A DNA stretch of 33,732 nucleotides, taken from the NCBI GenBank assembly GCA_016213245.1, contig JACRBC010000004.1, positions 1-33,732 of the forward strand, given 5' to 3'. The position numbers and the translations under genes were made by a program. The notes under the pieces were generated by a model that was not told the origin of the DNA, made no database searches, and saw nothing but the letters and a program-made list of their open reading frames with translations. Below, piece after piece: positions 22,976 through 33,173 of the stretch (position 1 is the first letter of the stretch; each line of letters opens with the position of its first letter). This DNA is from Candidatus Solibacter usitatus (GTDB taxonomy: Bacteria; Acidobacteriota; Terriglobia; Bryobacterales; Bryobacteraceae).

Positions 22976-25585
22976 GTGGCTGGTGAACCTTCAACGCCGC
23001 TGATGCGGCAGTACCACGCGGCGAAGCAGCAGGCGCCGGGCGCCCTGCTCATGTTCCGCCTCGGCGATTTCTTCGAGCTCTTTTTCGAAGACGCCGTCAC
23101 CGCCTCGCGCGAGCTGGAGATCACCCTCACCTCCCGCAACAAGGAAAAGGGCGAGCCCGTCCCCATGTGCGGCGTCCCCGCGCACTCGGTGGAGAACTAC
23201 ATCGCGCGCCTCATCCAGAAGGGCTATCGCGTCGCCATCTGCGACCAGATGGAGGACCCCCGCTTCACCAAGAAGATCGTCCGCCGCGAGATCACGCGCA
23301 TCGTCACGCCCGGCACGGTCACCGAGTCCGCGCTGCTGCGCTCGCATGAGAACAACTACCTGGCCGCCGTCGCCGTCAAGGGCGGCCGCGCCGGCCTGGC
23401 CTACGTCGATATCTCCACCGGAGAGTTCCGCGCCACCGAGATGCCCGCCCCCGAGGCCGCTCCTGCCCTGGAGCAGCTCAACGTGCGCGAACTGCTGATT
23501 TCCGATGACGCCGCCGAGGCCCCCTCCGGGCGCTGGGTTCAAACCAAGGTCGAAGCCTGGACGTTTTCGGCCGACCACGCCGCCCAAAGCCTGCGCGATC
23601 ACTTCCGGCTACTCACCCTCGACGGCCTTGGCCTGGCCGAACGCCGCCTCGCCGTCTCCGCCGCCGGGGCGCTGCTCGCCTACCTGAAGGAGACCCAGAA
23701 GTCGGCGCTCTCCCACCTCGACGGGCCCTCCTACTACGAAGGCGCAGGCGCCATGCTGCTGGACGCCGTCACCGTGCGCAACCTCGAACTGGTCGAGCCG
23801 ATGTTCTCCGCCGATCTCGACTCGCGCCAGGAGTCCACGCTCCTCTCAGTGCTCGACCTGACCCGCACCGGCATGGGCGGCCGCCTCCTGCGCCGCCGTC
23901 TCCTCCGCCCCGAGCTCGAACTCGCCGAGATCGAGGCCCGCCTCGACGCCGTTCAGTGGTTGAAGGACTCCACCATCCCGCGCGCCCGCCTGCGCGACAC
24001 GCTCACGGCCATGCTCGACATCGAACGCCTTCTGTCGCGCATTACCGTTGGCACGGCGTCCCCACGCGACCTGCTTGGCCTCGGCCGCACGCTGGCAAAG
24101 GTCCCCGCGCTGCGCGCCGCGCTCGAGGGCGGGCTGCCCGCGCGCCTCGCCCTCGTCTTCCAGCAGCTTGACGGCGTCGCCGATGTCCGCGATGCCATCC
24201 TGTCGGCCATCGCCGACGAGCCGCCGCCCAACCTGGCCGATGGCGGCGTCGTGCGCTCCGGCTTCCACGCCGCTTTGGACGAGCTGCGCCATCTCGCCAC
24301 CAACGCCCGCCAGATCATCGCCGCCATCGAGGCGCGCGAGCGCGACCGCACCGGCATCGCCAGCCTCAAGGTCCGCTTCAACAACATCTTCGGCTTCTAC
24401 ATCGAGATCTCGAAGTCCAATCTCCACCTCGCGCCCGCCGACTACGAGCGCAAGCAGACCCTGGTCAACGCTGAACGCTTCACCACGCCCGAGCTCAAGG
24501 AGCTGGAGGCCAAGGTCCTCACCGCCGAAGAGAAGGCGCTCGAACTCGAGCGCGAGATCTTCGCCCAGGTGCGCGACGCCGCGGCGGCCCAAGCCCCGCG
24601 CATCCGCGCCACCGCCGCCGCAGTCGCCGAAATCGACTTTCTTTGCGCTCTCGCCCAGGCGGCCCTGGACAACCGCTACTCGCGCCCGCGCTTCTCCGCC
24701 GATGGCTCGCTGCTCCAGCTCGCCGCTTCGCGCCACCCCGTCATCGAGAAGCTCAGCGAGCGCGAGGCGCAGCGCTTCATCCCCAACGACCTCTACCTCG
24801 ACCGCACCTCAGCCCGCGTCGCCCTCATCACCGGCCCCAACATGGGCGGCAAGTCCACCTATCTGCGCCAGGCGGCGCTCATCTCCGTCATGGCCCAGAT
24901 GGGCTCCTTCGTCCCGGCTGATGAAGCCGTGCTCCCCGTGGTCGACCGCGTTTTCACGCGCATCGGCGCCTCCGACAATCTCGCCCGCGGCCGCTCCACC
25001 TTCATGGTCGAAATGACCGAGACCGCCGTCATCCTCAACACCGCCACCGCCAACAGCCTCATCGTGCTCGATGAAATCGGCCGCGGCACCGCCACCTACG
25101 ACGGCCTGGCGCTGGCCTGGGCCGTCATCGAGCACATCCACGACAAGACCGGCGCGTTCACCCTCTTCGCCACCCACTATCACGAGCTCACCGAGCTGGC
25201 CGACAAGCTCGAGGGCATCCGTAACCTCCACGTCTCGGTGAAGGAGTCCGGCGACCAGATCATCTTCCTCAGGAAAGTGGAACCCGGCAGCGCCGACAAA
25301 AGCTACGGCATCGAAGTGGCCCGCCTGGCCGCGCTTCCCATGCCCGTGATCGAGCGCGCCCGCGAAATCCTTGCCCTCCACGAAAAGACGGAGCAGAGCG
25401 TCACCGAGCAGCTTGAGGCTCCGCGGCGGCGCGCGCCCGGCGCGCCTTCCATCCAGATCCAACTGTTCGAGCCGGTCGGCTACCAGATCGCCGGGAAGAT
25501 CCGGCAACTGGATATTGATAACCTGAAGCCTGTGGAGGCGCTGCGTATCCTGAGCGACCTGCAAGAGGAGTTGAAGCGGCAATGA
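22976..25585 (+). CDS. mutS: DNA mismatch repair protein MutS
   Basis: Recognises mispaired bases and starts methyl-independent or methyl-directed mismatch repair with MutL. It is 869 residues from GTG 22976, a usual length. The mismatch-reading Phe-x-Glu motif is in GDFFELF (Phe32, Glu34). Walker A GPNMGGKST spans residues 620-628, and Walker B is LDEIGRGTATYDG (Asp699, Glu700). THYHELTELADKLEGIRNLHVSV is the C-terminal ATPase signature. I selected GTG 22976 because it yields the conserved TPLMRQY N-terminus; ATG 23003 would remove it. The open frame extends to 22310 antisense to the amidase and is not coding there. No mutL is in the window. anmK overlaps the stop by 4 nt. Confidence 0.97.
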   Translation: MAGEPSTPLMRQYHAAKQQAPGALLMFRLGDFFELFFEDAVTASRELEITLTSRNKEKGEPVPMCGVPAHSVENYIARLIQKGYRVAICDQMEDPRFTKKIVRREITRIVTPGTVTESALLRSHENNYLAAVAVKGGRAGLAYVDISTGEFRATEMPAPEAAPALEQLNVRELLISDDAAEAPSGRWVQTKVEAWTFSADHAAQSLRDHFRLLTLDGLGLAERRLAVSAAGALLAYLKETQKSALSHLDGPSYYEGAGAMLLDAVTVRNLELVEPMFSADLDSRQESTLLSVLDLTRTGMGGRLLRRRLLRPELELAEIEARLDAVQWLKDSTIPRARLRDTLTAMLDIERLLSRITVGTASPRDLLGLGRTLAKVPALRAALEGGLPARLALVFQQLDGVADVRDAILSAIADEPPPNLADGGVVRSGFHAALDELRHLATNARQIIAAIEARERDRTGIASLKVRFNNIFGFYIEISKSNLHLAPADYERKQTLVNAERFTTPELKELEAKVLTAEEKALELEREIFAQVRDAAAAQAPRIRATAAAVAEIDFLCALAQAALDNRYSRPRFSADGSLLQLAASRHPVIEKLSEREAQRFIPNDLYLDRTSARVALITGPNMGGKSTYLRQAALISVMAQMGSFVPADEAVLPVVDRVFTRIGASDNLARGRSTFMVEMTETAVILNTATANSLIVLDEIGRGTATYDGLALAWAVIEHIHDKTGAFTLFATHYHELTELADKLEGIRNLHVSVKESGDQIIFLRKVEPGSADKSYGIEVARLAALPMPVIERAREILALHEKTEQSVTEQLEAPRRRAPGAPSIQIQLFEPVGYQIAGKIRQLDIDNLKPVEALRILSDLQEELKRQ

Positions 25586-26724
25586 TCATCGCCGGCATCA
25601 TGTCGGGGACCTCGCTCGACGGCATCGATGTCGCCCTCATCCGCATCTCCGGCCGCTCCATCTGCACCCTCGGCTTCCACTCCACGCCTTATCCCGCCGC
25701 AGTCCGCGCCGCCCTGCTGGCCGTCTCCAACTGCGACACCCACACCCGCGAGATCGCCCGCCTGCACTCTCTGCTCCCCGAACTCTACGCCGCCGCCTTC
25801 AAGCAGACCTGCAAGCGCCTGAAGCTCAACCCGTCGGCAGTCGGCCTCATCGGCTGCCACGGCCAGACCATCTTCCACGAGGGCGCGCCCGTCGAGGTCC
25901 TGGGCCAGCGCATCGCCTCCACGCTTCAGATCGGCGACGGCAATATCCTGGCGGAACGAACCGGCATTCCGGTCGTCTGCGATTTCCGCCCCGCCGACAT
26001 CGCCGCCGGCGGCCGCGGCGCCCCGCTGGTTCCCTACGCCGACTACGTTCTGCTCCACCAGGAGACGCTCTCCCGCGTCGCCCTCAATATCGGCGGCATC
26101 GCCAATATCACATGGCTGCCCGCCGGCGCGCCGCCGTCGAAAGTCGTCGCCTTCGACACCGGTCCCGGCAACATGGTCGTCGATCAACTCGTCAGCCATT
26201 ACTCGAACGGCGAACGGAACTACGACGCCGCCGGCCAGATGGCCTCCGAGGGCCTGGTGCATCCGGAGATCGTCGCCGAGCTCCTCGACGATCCCTTCTA
26301 CTCCGAGCGCCCGCCCAAGACCGCCGGCCGCGAACAGTACGGCGCCGATTTCGTCACCCGGCTGCTTGCCCTCAACCTGAGCCCCGCCGACACCGTCGCC
26401 ACGGCCACCTACTTCACCGCCGCCGCCATCGCCGAAGGCATTACGCGCTTTGCCGGCGGCGAGGATCATCCGCCGGACGAAGTCATCGTCTCCGGCGGCG
26501 GCGTGCACAACAAGACCCTGCTCCGCTTCCTCCGCGCCGAGCTTCCGGAGTCCGAAGTGGTCCGCGCGGAGATCCACGGCATCGACCCCGACGCCAAGGA
26601 AGCCGTTGCCTTCGCCATCCTGGCGCACGAAACCTGGCACGGACGGCCTTCCAACCTCCCCTCGGCCACCGGCGCGCGCCATCCGGCGATCCTCGGCAAG
26701 CTCTGCCGTCCCACTCCGCGTTGA
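25582..26724 (+). CDS. anmK: Anhydro-N-acetylmuramic acid kinase
   Basis: Phosphorylates and opens 1,6-anhydro-MurNAc to MurNAc-6-phosphate during peptidoglycan recycling. It is 380 residues, as expected. The N-terminal phosphate-binding [16 protein letters not shown] is diagnostic. [36 protein letters not shown] and [14 protein letters not shown] follow, and the [12 protein letters not shown] block completes the ASKHA-kinase signature. The ATGA overlap with mutS indicates translational coupling, although the two functions are unrelated. A GH95 gene follows after 10 nt. The etherase MurQ is not in the window. Confidence 0.97.
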   Translation: MIIAGIMSGTSLDGIDVALIRISGRSICTLGFHSTPYPAAVRAALLAVSNCDTHTREIARLHSLLPELYAAAFKQTCKRLKLNPSAVGLIGCHGQTIFHEGAPVEVLGQRIASTLQIGDGNILAERTGIPVVCDFRPADIAAGGRGAPLVPYADYVLLHQETLSRVALNIGGIANITWLPAGAPPSKVVAFDTGPGNMVVDQLVSHYSNGERNYDAAGQMASEGLVHPEIVAELLDDPFYSERPPKTAGREQYGADFVTRLLALNLSPADTVATATYFTAAAIAEGITRFAGGEDHPPDEVIVSGGGVHNKTLLRFLRAELPESEVVRAEIHGIDPDAKEAVAFAILAHETWHGRPSNLPSATGARHPAILGKLCRPTPR

Positions 26725-26734
26725 GCAATCCGCC

Positions 26735-29176
26735 ATGCCGACCCGGCGCCAATTTCTGCAATCCGCGTCGCTCCTGGCCGCCGCACCCAACCCTTCGCTG
26801 GACCCCACGCTGAGGATCTGGGACAACCAGCCCGCAGCGGATTGGAACGCCGCCTATCCCATCGGCAATGGCCGCCTCGGCGCCATGATCTTCGGCGCGC
26901 CCGCCGAAGAACTCCTCCAGCTCAACGACGATACACTCTATTCCTCCGCGCCCGGCGTCGACGACCTCCCCCTCGATATCACGCCCGACTTCGACGAAGT
27001 CGTCCGCCTGCTCAGGTCCCGACACTACGCCGAGGCCGGCACGCTGATCTCAAGAAAATGGTGCGGCCGCTCCTGGCCCTGCTACCAGCCGCTAGGCGAC
27101 CTCCGCCTCAACTTCGGCCACGCCGCCGCGCCCGGCTCCTACATGCGCGAGTTGCTTCTCGACGACGCGCTCTGCCGGACCGCCTATGTGCACGAAGGCG
27201 TCACCTGCACCCGTGAGTTCTTCGCGAGCGTTCCGGCCAACGTCATTGTCATCCGCCTCTCCGCGTCCAAACCCGGGGCGCTCTCCTTCAAGGCGTCCTT
27301 CTCGTCAGTCCACCCCACGGCCGGCGCCGGTCTCTCCGGCGGGAGCGAGATCTCCCTTCGCGGTCAGGCCCCCGGCTTCGCTCTGCGCCGCACGCTGGAG
27401 TGGGTGGAGCAGCGCAAAGAGCAGTGGAAGTACCCGGAGATCTTCCACCCCGGCGGTTCGCGCAAACCCAATGCCAAGCCGGTTCTGTACGGTGACGAAA
27501 TCGGTGGCCGGGGCCTCTTCTTCCACGCCCGCCTTACTGTCCACTCCCACAACGGCTCCCTCAAAGTCGAGGGCGGCGCCATCCATCTCACAGCGGCCAT
27601 TGAGGCTGTCCTTCTGGTCTCCGCCGCCACCAGCTACCAGGGCGCCGACCCAGCCGAACGCTCCGGCAAACAGATCGCCGCCGCTTCCGCCACTGCCTGG
27701 CGCGCCCTCTTCGGCAGCCACACCGCCGAACACCGCAAGCTGATGGGCCGCGTCTCCCTCTCGCTCGGCAAGTCCGGCGCCGCCTCTTACGCCCCAACCC
27801 CGGAGCGCATCCGCCAGTTTCACACCGGCGATGACCCCGCCCTTGCCGCCCTCTACCTCCAGTACGCCCGCTACCTCATGCTGGCCGGCTCGCGCCCCGG
27901 CACGCAGCCGCTCAACCTCCAGGGCATCTGGAACCCCCACGTCATCCCGCCCTGGGCCAGCGCTTACACCGTCAACATCAACACCGAGATGAACTACTGG
28001 CCCGTCATGGCGGCCAACCTCGCCGAGTGTCACGAGCCGCTCATCCGCATGATCGCCGAGCTCGCCGAAAGGGGCAGCGAGACTGCCACGAAGATGTACC
28101 ATCGCCGCGGCTGGGTGCTCCACCACAACACGACGCTCTGGCGCGGCGCCCAGCCGGTCGACAACGACGCCATGCCCTCTTTCTGGCCCCTGGGCGGCGC
28201 ATGGCTCTGCCAGAACCTCTGGGAGCACTACCGCTTCACCGGCGACAAAGCGTTCCTTGCACGGGTCTGGCCTCTCATGAAGGGCGCTGCCGAGTTCCTG
28301 TCCGACTGGCTCATCGACGATGGCCACGGCCGCCTCGTCACCGCCGCCGGCAACTCCCCGGAAAACACCTTCATCTACACCGATCCGGAGGGCAACCGCC
28401 GCACCGCCGGCATCACCATGGGCCCCACCTCGGACCTAGCCATCTGCCGCGACCTCTTCCGCAACTCGATCGAAGCCTCCGTCATCCTCGGCGTCGACGC
28501 CGCCTTTCGCGCCGAACTGGAATCCAAACTCCCTCGACTGCTGCCCTATCAGACCGGCGCCCGCGGCCAGTTGCAGGAGTGGCCCGAAGACTTCGCCGAA
28601 CGCGAGCCGTCGCATCGTCACGTTTCTCACCTCTACCCGCTCCATCCGGGCCGCGAGTTTCATCCCCGCACCACACCCGCCCTCTGTGAGGCCGCCCGGC
28701 GCACGCTCGAACTGCGCGGCGACGGCGGCGCCGGCTGGGCGCGCGCCTGGAAGATCAACCTCTGGGCACGCCTGCTCGACGGCGAGCACGCCTACGCCCT
28801 GCTGAAGAACCTCTTCGTGCCCGCCACCGCGAAGAACGGCGGCGTGCTGCCCAACCTTTTCTGTTCTCATCCGCCGTTTCAAATTGACGGCAACTTCGGC
28901 GGCGCCGCCGGCGTCATCGAAATGCTCGTGCAGTCCCACATGGACGAGATTCATCTCCTGCCCGCGCTACCCTCCGCCTGGCCTTCAGGCGCGGTGAAGG
29001 GCATCCGCGCCCGCGGGGGCTTCGAACTCGACATGGCCTGGGCCGGCGGGCGCCTGACTTCAGCCAGAATCGTCTCCCACGCCGGCGGCCTCTGCCGCCT
29101 CCGCTATCGCCAGCGCGTCGAAGCCCTGCCCACTCGCCCGGGCCAGTCTCTCTCGCTTGCCAAATTCATCGCCTGA
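26735..29176 (+). CDS. GH95 alpha-L-fucosidase, Tat-exported
   Basis: Glycoside hydrolase family 95, an inverting 1,2-alpha-L-fucosidase (or alpha-L-galactosidase), 813 residues. A twin-arginine signal is at the start ([15 protein letters not shown]). The N-terminal domain has [18 protein letters not shown] and [11 protein letters not shown]. The catalytic (alpha/alpha)6 barrel has [10 protein letters not shown] with Asn414 and Asn416, SPENT with Glu543, and [12 protein letters not shown] with Asp718. These match the general base/acid set of the characterised bifidobacterial enzyme. The C-terminal domain is the usual beta-sheet. The start ATG 26735 was chosen for the Tat motif over a longer open frame. 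It is cotranscribed with anmK and the following oxidoreductase. Confidence 0.93.
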   Translation: MPTRRQFLQSASLLAAAPNPSLDPTLRIWDNQPAADWNAAYPIGNGRLGAMIFGAPAEELLQLNDDTLYSSAPGVDDLPLDITPDFDEVVRLLRSRHYAEAGTLISRKWCGRSWPCYQPLGDLRLNFGHAAAPGSYMRELLLDDALCRTAYVHEGVTCTREFFASVPANVIVIRLSASKPGALSFKASFSSVHPTAGAGLSGGSEISLRGQAPGFALRRTLEWVEQRKEQWKYPEIFHPGGSRKPNAKPVLYGDEIGGRGLFFHARLTVHSHNGSLKVEGGAIHLTAAIEAVLLVSAATSYQGADPAERSGKQIAAASATAWRALFGSHTAEHRKLMGRVSLSLGKSGAASYAPTPERIRQFHTGDDPALAALYLQYARYLMLAGSRPGTQPLNLQGIWNPHVIPPWASAYTVNINTEMNYWPVMAANLAECHEPLIRMIAELAERGSETATKMYHRRGWVLHHNTTLWRGAQPVDNDAMPSFWPLGGAWLCQNLWEHYRFTGDKAFLARVWPLMKGAAEFLSDWLIDDGHGRLVTAAGNSPENTFIYTDPEGNRRTAGITMGPTSDLAICRDLFRNSIEASVILGVDAAFRAELESKLPRLLPYQTGARGQLQEWPEDFAEREPSHRHVSHLYPLHPGREFHPRTTPALCEAARRTLELRGDGGAGWARAWKINLWARLLDGEHAYALLKNLFVPATAKNGGVLPNLFCSHPPFQIDGNFGGAAGVIEMLVQSHMDEIHLLPALPSAWPSGAVKGIRARGGFELDMAWAGGRLTSARIVSHAGGLCRLRYRQRVEALPTRPGQSLSLAKFIA

Positions 29177-29190
29177 TTGGAGGTATTCGC

Positions 29191-30459
29191 ATGGATTCCA
29201 CTGACCTCTCCCGTCGCACTTTCCTCGCCGCCGCGCCCGCCGGCTTCTTCGTCCAGGGCCCCGGCGTCATCAAGGTTGGCGTCATCGGCTGTGGAGGGCG
29301 CGGCGAAGCCGCCGCCATGAACGCCATGAACGCCGGCAAGGACGTTCGTGTTACCGCCATGGGCGACCTCCTGCGCGACCGCGTCGAGGAGAAACTCACC
29401 GCCCTGAAACTCAAGTATCCCGGCCAGGTGGAAGTTTCGCCCTCCCACATCCACTCCGGCTACGACGCCTACAAGAAGGTGATCGCCTCCGGCGTCGACG
29501 TCGTCATCATCGCCAACGCCGCCAAGTTCCACGCCCTCCACGCCATCGCCGCACTGGAAGCAGGCAAGCACGTCTTCGTGGAGAAGCCCCATGCCATCGA
29601 CCCCTATACGCTGAAGCTGCTCCAGCGGGCCGTCGACACCGCCCGCGCCAAGGGCCTTTCTCTCGTCTCGGGCCTCCAAAGCCGCTTCCATCCCGGCTAC
29701 ATCGAGACCATGGAGCGCGTCCACGACGGCGCCATCGGCAGGGTCATCGCCATCCAGGAAACGTGGCTTCGCCCGCCCTACGTCCTCTATCCCCGCCGGC
29801 CCGGCATGAAGGAGATCGTCTACCAGGGCAGCAACCAGTACCACTTCAACTGGCTCTCCGGCGACGACGTCCCCCAGACCCTGATCCACAACCTCGACCG
29901 CTCAAGCTGGGCGCTCGGCAACGCCGCTCCTCTCCGTTGCTACGGCATGGGCGGCCGCTCCACCCTGAAAGGCGAGATCTACGGCAACGTCTTCGACCAC
30001 CACTCGGTCGTCTACGACTTTCCCGCCGGCGTCCGCGTCTACGCCTATTGCCGCACGATTGACAACTGTTACAACGAGAACTCCAGCCTCATCCTCGGCT
30101 CCAAGGGCCGCTGCGACCTGCTCCGCCTGCGCATCGAAGGCGAGACCAACTGGCAGTCCACCGCCACGCCCGCCAAGAACAACGCCTATGACATCGAGCA
30201 CGAGGTGCTCTTCAACGCCATCCGCGCCGACAAGCCCGTGAACAATGGCGACTACATGGTGCGCAGCACCGCCATCGGCGTCATGGGCCAGCTCAGTTGC
30301 TACACGGGCAGGGAAGTCACCTGGCGGCAGATGCAGGAATCCAGCTTCCACTACGGCCCCACGCCCGAGGAGTGCGGCGAGGATACCGCCCCGCCCGTCG
30401 TGCCCGGCCCCGACGGCTCCTACCCCGTCTACATTCCCGGCCAAACCAGCTTGCTCTGA
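29191..30459 (+). CDS. Gfo/Idh/MocA-family oxidoreductase, Tat-exported
   Basis: 422 residues. The Tat signal LSRRTFLAAAPAGFFVQG is at residues 7-24. The NAD(P)-binding Rossmann domain begins VGVIGCGGRGEAAA, and the family's catalytic-lysine EKP motif appears in HVFVEKPHAID. The C-terminal alpha/beta domain contains YDIEHEVLFNAIRADKPVNNGDYMV. Secreted members of this family are frequent in Acidobacteria and Planctomycetes and probably carry a tightly bound nucleotide, acting on sugars or glycosides. Here it follows the GH95 gene after 14 nt with a clear GGAGG SD, so a joint role in processing fucose-containing or related glycans is a reasonable inference. The exact substrate is unknown. Confidence 0.9.
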   Translation: MDSTDLSRRTFLAAAPAGFFVQGPGVIKVGVIGCGGRGEAAAMNAMNAGKDVRVTAMGDLLRDRVEEKLTALKLKYPGQVEVSPSHIHSGYDAYKKVIASGVDVVIIANAAKFHALHAIAALEAGKHVFVEKPHAIDPYTLKLLQRAVDTARAKGLSLVSGLQSRFHPGYIETMERVHDGAIGRVIAIQETWLRPPYVLYPRRPGMKEIVYQGSNQYHFNWLSGDDVPQTLIHNLDRSSWALGNAAPLRCYGMGGRSTLKGEIYGNVFDHHSVVYDFPAGVRVYAYCRTIDNCYNENSSLILGSKGRCDLLRLRIEGETNWQSTATPAKNNAYDIEHEVLFNAIRADKPVNNGDYMVRSTAIGVMGQLSCYTGREVTWRQMQESSFHYGPTPEECGEDTAPPVVPGPDGSYPVYIPGQTSLL

Positions 30460-30506
30460 CGCGCCGTTCCACGGAACCCCGCCCCCGCAACCTGCGTAGT
30501 TGAGTG

Positions 30507-30712
30507 TAGAGCCGCGAGCGAATCAGCACGTAGAGCCGCGAGCGTCAGCGAGCGGGTACAGCCCATACGTAGAGCCGCGAGCGGTAGCGAGCGGGTACAG
30601 CCCGTACGTAGAGCCGCGAGCGGTAGCGAGCGGGTAGCGCCCGTACGTAGAGCCGCGAGCGTCAGCGAGCGGGTACAGCCCGTACGTAGAGCCGCGAGCG
30701 TCAGCGAGCGGG
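30507..30712 (+). repeat. 39-bp tandem repeat, about 4.7 units plus a partial copy
   Basis: TAGAGCCGCGAGCG starts at 30507, 30531, 30570, 30609, 30648 and 30687. The last five are spaced exactly 39 bp and the first is offset by 24 bp. The unit also contains AGCGAGCGGGTACAGCCCGTACG, with a short CGGG/CCCG dyad. Units differ at two positions (GTCAG or GGTAG) and in one indel-like variation (TACAG/TAGCG). It is not coding; a reading frame crosses three units but stops at TAG in the fourth. It lies between the oxidoreductase and the PspC-type gene. Confidence 0.9.
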
Positions 30713-30731
30713 CCCAGGGAAGGAGTCCACC

Positions 30732-31052
30732 ATGTACTGCACCAACTGCGGATCAGCGATGGAACACGCCGACAGGTTCTGCGGTCACTGCGGCAAGTCC
30801 GCCGGCGGCCCCGCGGCCCCTCCCCCTTCCTACGGTCCCCGCCGTCCCCTAAGCCGTGACATGGCCAACAAGAAGATCGCCGGCGTTTGCGCCGGCTTTG
30901 CCCGCCACCTCGGCTGGGACGTCACCCTCGTCCGCATCGCCTTCCTCGCCGCGCTCGTCATCCACGGCATCGGCCTCATCGCCTACGTCATCGCCTGGAT
31001 CTGCATGCCCCGCGACGACATCCGCACCTTCCCCGCGCACACCTCTGCCTGA
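30732..31052 (+). CDS. Zinc-ribbon/PspC-domain membrane protein
   Basis: 106 residues: an N-terminal zinc ribbon (CTNCGSAM...FCGHCGK, four cysteines at about residues 3, 6, 17 and 20), a proline-rich linker, then a PspC domain. The PspC part reads SRDMANKKIAGVCAGFARHLGWDVTLVRIAF with a membrane helix LVIHGIGLIAYVIAWICMP. PspC-like proteins are membrane sensors or effectors of envelope stress. The SD AAGGAG precedes ATG 30732. The gene follows the tandem repeat. Its partner is unknown; no pspA is in the window. Confidence 0.88.
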   Translation: MYCTNCGSAMEHADRFCGHCGKSAGGPAAPPPSYGPRRPLSRDMANKKIAGVCAGFARHLGWDVTLVRIAFLAALVIHGIGLIAYVIAWICMPRDDIRTFPAHTSA

Positions 31053-31074
31053 GCGCCCTCCTCCGCATTCGCGA

Positions 31075-31105
31075 TTGACACAATCGCGCCAGGGTTCAAT
31101 AGAAT
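31075..31105 (+). promoter_or_regulatory. Promoter candidate of the M48 protease gene
   Basis: A perfect TTGACA at 31075-31080 and TAGAAT at 31100-31105, with a 19-nt spacer (long). The predicted start of transcription is within a few nt of GTG 31115, so the mRNA may be nearly leaderless. Confidence 0.4.
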
Positions 31106-31114
31106 AGAACCCTA

Positions 31115-33115
31115 GTGAATCCGGCGACATTTCTTCTCACGTTGGCCGTAGCGGCAATCTGCTGGAACCTGGCATCAATCGGCATTGGCTTATGGCTGAG
31201 CAGCCAGGCCCGCCGGGCAGCATTGCCGGAACGCCCGTCGGTTTGGTTCCGCTATCTCCGCGTCTCCGGCTGGCTGTTGCCGCTTTGCGCGCTTTCGTGG
31301 GTTGCACTCTATATCCACTTGATTGGCCGTGTCGACCTCCACGAGCTCTTCGAGACGAATTCGGACCGTGTTCTAGCGTTCACGCTCGTTCTTCTCGCTG
31401 CGCCGCCCCTGCTGGCCTGGCTTGCCTTCATGGTCGCCTCACGACCCGTTCCACGAATCCTCAGGGGCGTCGAATGGCGCGTGGGAGACGTGGCCGCCCA
31501 GTGGTTGTGGTTCTTGGTATCGTTGCTCCTCCCATTTGGCCTTGCGATGATTGGGTTCTTCTTGACCAGGGATCACAAGTTCCGTTCGGCGGTTACGTTC
31601 TTCGCTATTGCGGCTCTCTTGTTTTTCTTGACCGCAAATCGCCGGGATGCCTCCTACGGCGTTCACTGCCGGCCGCTGGATTCCGGCCAATTGCGCGATC
31701 GCATCTTTGAACTTGCAGCAAAGGCTAGGACGCCGTTGAAGCGCGTGATGATCATTCATGCTTCCAATGGATCCGTCATGAACGCTGCGGCTGCATCTGC
31801 GAGCACTATCCTGTTGGCCGAAGACCTCGTTCGTTCCATGCCCCGGGCCGAGCTCGATGCGGTCGTCGCTCACGAGCTCGGCCACCTCCGTCACCGCCAT
31901 GTACCCCTGGTGCTGCTCTCCAACATCGTCCCGATAGTCCTGTTCGGTTGGCTCGCCAGTCTCGCACCTGTGCCCTTCATCGCGCTGAATCACATACTGG
32001 TCGCACTCCCGCCCGCAATCCTCGTCGGAGGCTTCCTGTCACGCCGCATCGAGCATGCCGCCGACAAGGCGGCTTCCTCCACTGTCGAGGATCCCGAGGT
32101 GGCCATCCGCATGCTCGCCCGGCTCACGAAGTTGAATCTGCTACCCGCGCGCTGGACGGGCTGGGACGTGACCGTCATGTCGCACCCTTCGCTGGAACAG
32201 CGCGCCGCCGAGATTGCCAGTCAGTTTTCCATCCCCCAGCCACGCGTGCTTGAGTTGCTCCGCGTCGATGATGCACCCTTTGAACCGTACTCCCTGCCGC
32301 CCGATCATCTCGACTCGGCCTGGACCGCCCACAAACAGCGGACCAGCGTTCGAAACCTCGCCATCTACCTCGCCTGTCTCGCTCTGCCTTCGGCGGCCGC
32401 TAGCCGGTTAGCGGTGTCCATGCCGGTCATCCCCATTTGGATCGCCGCCGCCGCCCTTACCTTCTGCATGGTTCTGTTGATCCCGTCCTTGGTCCGGCGC
32501 TGGGAGATGCCAGCGTTGGGGCGCCGGATCAGAGGCCGGCTTGGCGAAGCCGGCGGCTCGCTCGTCGCGCTACGGCCCACGTCCGAGTCTCGATACTATG
32601 GCGGGTACCCATACTGGGATCTCGGTGTCGTCACGTTCAACGGCTCCATTTTGCGCTACGCCGGCGAAGAGATGAGCTTCCTGTTGCATTCCTCCGCTAC
32701 CCGCGCCGTCGCGCTCACCCGCGCGGCCCCCGGCTGGCTGCAATCGGAAGCCGTCTGCTTCGACACCTCCTATGGCACCTTTGTCCTGAGTCCAGTGGGT
32801 GCCACGAGGACCGCGGCGCTGCTGGATGCCGCAGGCTCGTGGTTGCGCGCCCCCGTCGGCGAGCCGGCCCCCGCCGTTTCTCCTCTTGCATTCCCCACAA
32901 TCAGCAGCGTCTGCCCGAAACAGGCTGTGCTCAACGGCAATATGTTCGTCGTCATGCTGCTGGCCGGACTCACTTCGCTGGCTGCCAGCGCCTTAGTGTC
33001 CGGTGAGTTGAGTTGGCTGCCGCCTCTTGTCGCCATGGGCGCCATGGCAGCGGAACTCGCGCCGCTGGTCACTTATCGGGAGACGGCGATGCCGGCAGCC
33101 TCCAAGGCTCCATAA
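31115..33115 (+). CDS. M48-family membrane zinc metalloprotease
   Basis: 666 residues starting at GTG 31115. Several N-terminal membrane segments (FLLTLAVAAICWNLASIGIGLWL, LRVSGWLLPLCALSWVALYI and others) precede a peptidase domain. The zinc motif HELGH is at residues 253-257 and the third ligand is in EHAADKAAS (Glu313, Asp317), the M48 pattern. Further hydrophobic segments follow at about residues 270-300 and 430-460. A C-terminal region of roughly 200 residues, ending in another membrane helix, has no family I recognise. It may take part in envelope protein quality control, as HtpX does. Codon choice is visibly more A/T-rich than in the neighbouring genes. Confidence 0.85.
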   Translation: MNPATFLLTLAVAAICWNLASIGIGLWLSSQARRAALPERPSVWFRYLRVSGWLLPLCALSWVALYIHLIGRVDLHELFETNSDRVLAFTLVLLAAPPLLAWLAFMVASRPVPRILRGVEWRVGDVAAQWLWFLVSLLLPFGLAMIGFFLTRDHKFRSAVTFFAIAALLFFLTANRRDASYGVHCRPLDSGQLRDRIFELAAKARTPLKRVMIIHASNGSVMNAAAASASTILLAEDLVRSMPRAELDAVVAHELGHLRHRHVPLVLLSNIVPIVLFGWLASLAPVPFIALNHILVALPPAILVGGFLSRRIEHAADKAASSTVEDPEVAIRMLARLTKLNLLPARWTGWDVTVMSHPSLEQRAAEIASQFSIPQPRVLELLRVDDAPFEPYSLPPDHLDSAWTAHKQRTSVRNLAIYLACLALPSAAASRLAVSMPVIPIWIAAAALTFCMVLLIPSLVRRWEMPALGRRIRGRLGEAGGSLVALRPTSESRYYGGYPYWDLGVVTFNGSILRYAGEEMSFLLHSSATRAVALTRAAPGWLQSEAVCFDTSYGTFVLSPVGATRTAALLDAAGSWLRAPVGEPAPAVSPLAFPTISSVCPKQAVLNGNMFVVMLLAGLTSLAASALVSGELSWLPPLVAMGAMAAELAPLVTYRETAMPAASKAP

Positions 33116-33173
33116 GGCCTGGCCCCCGCGACCACCCGCTGTTACCACCAACGCGCCGGCAGGCTGTGAGCCC

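Noticed and set aside
30529-30650. Repeat-encoded 13-residue peptide repeat protein
   Set aside because: 39 bp keeps frame, but TAG interrupts it in the fourth unit and there is no start with an SD.
30507-30712. CRISPR array
   Set aside because: Units are directly contiguous with no unique spacers, and no cas genes are near.
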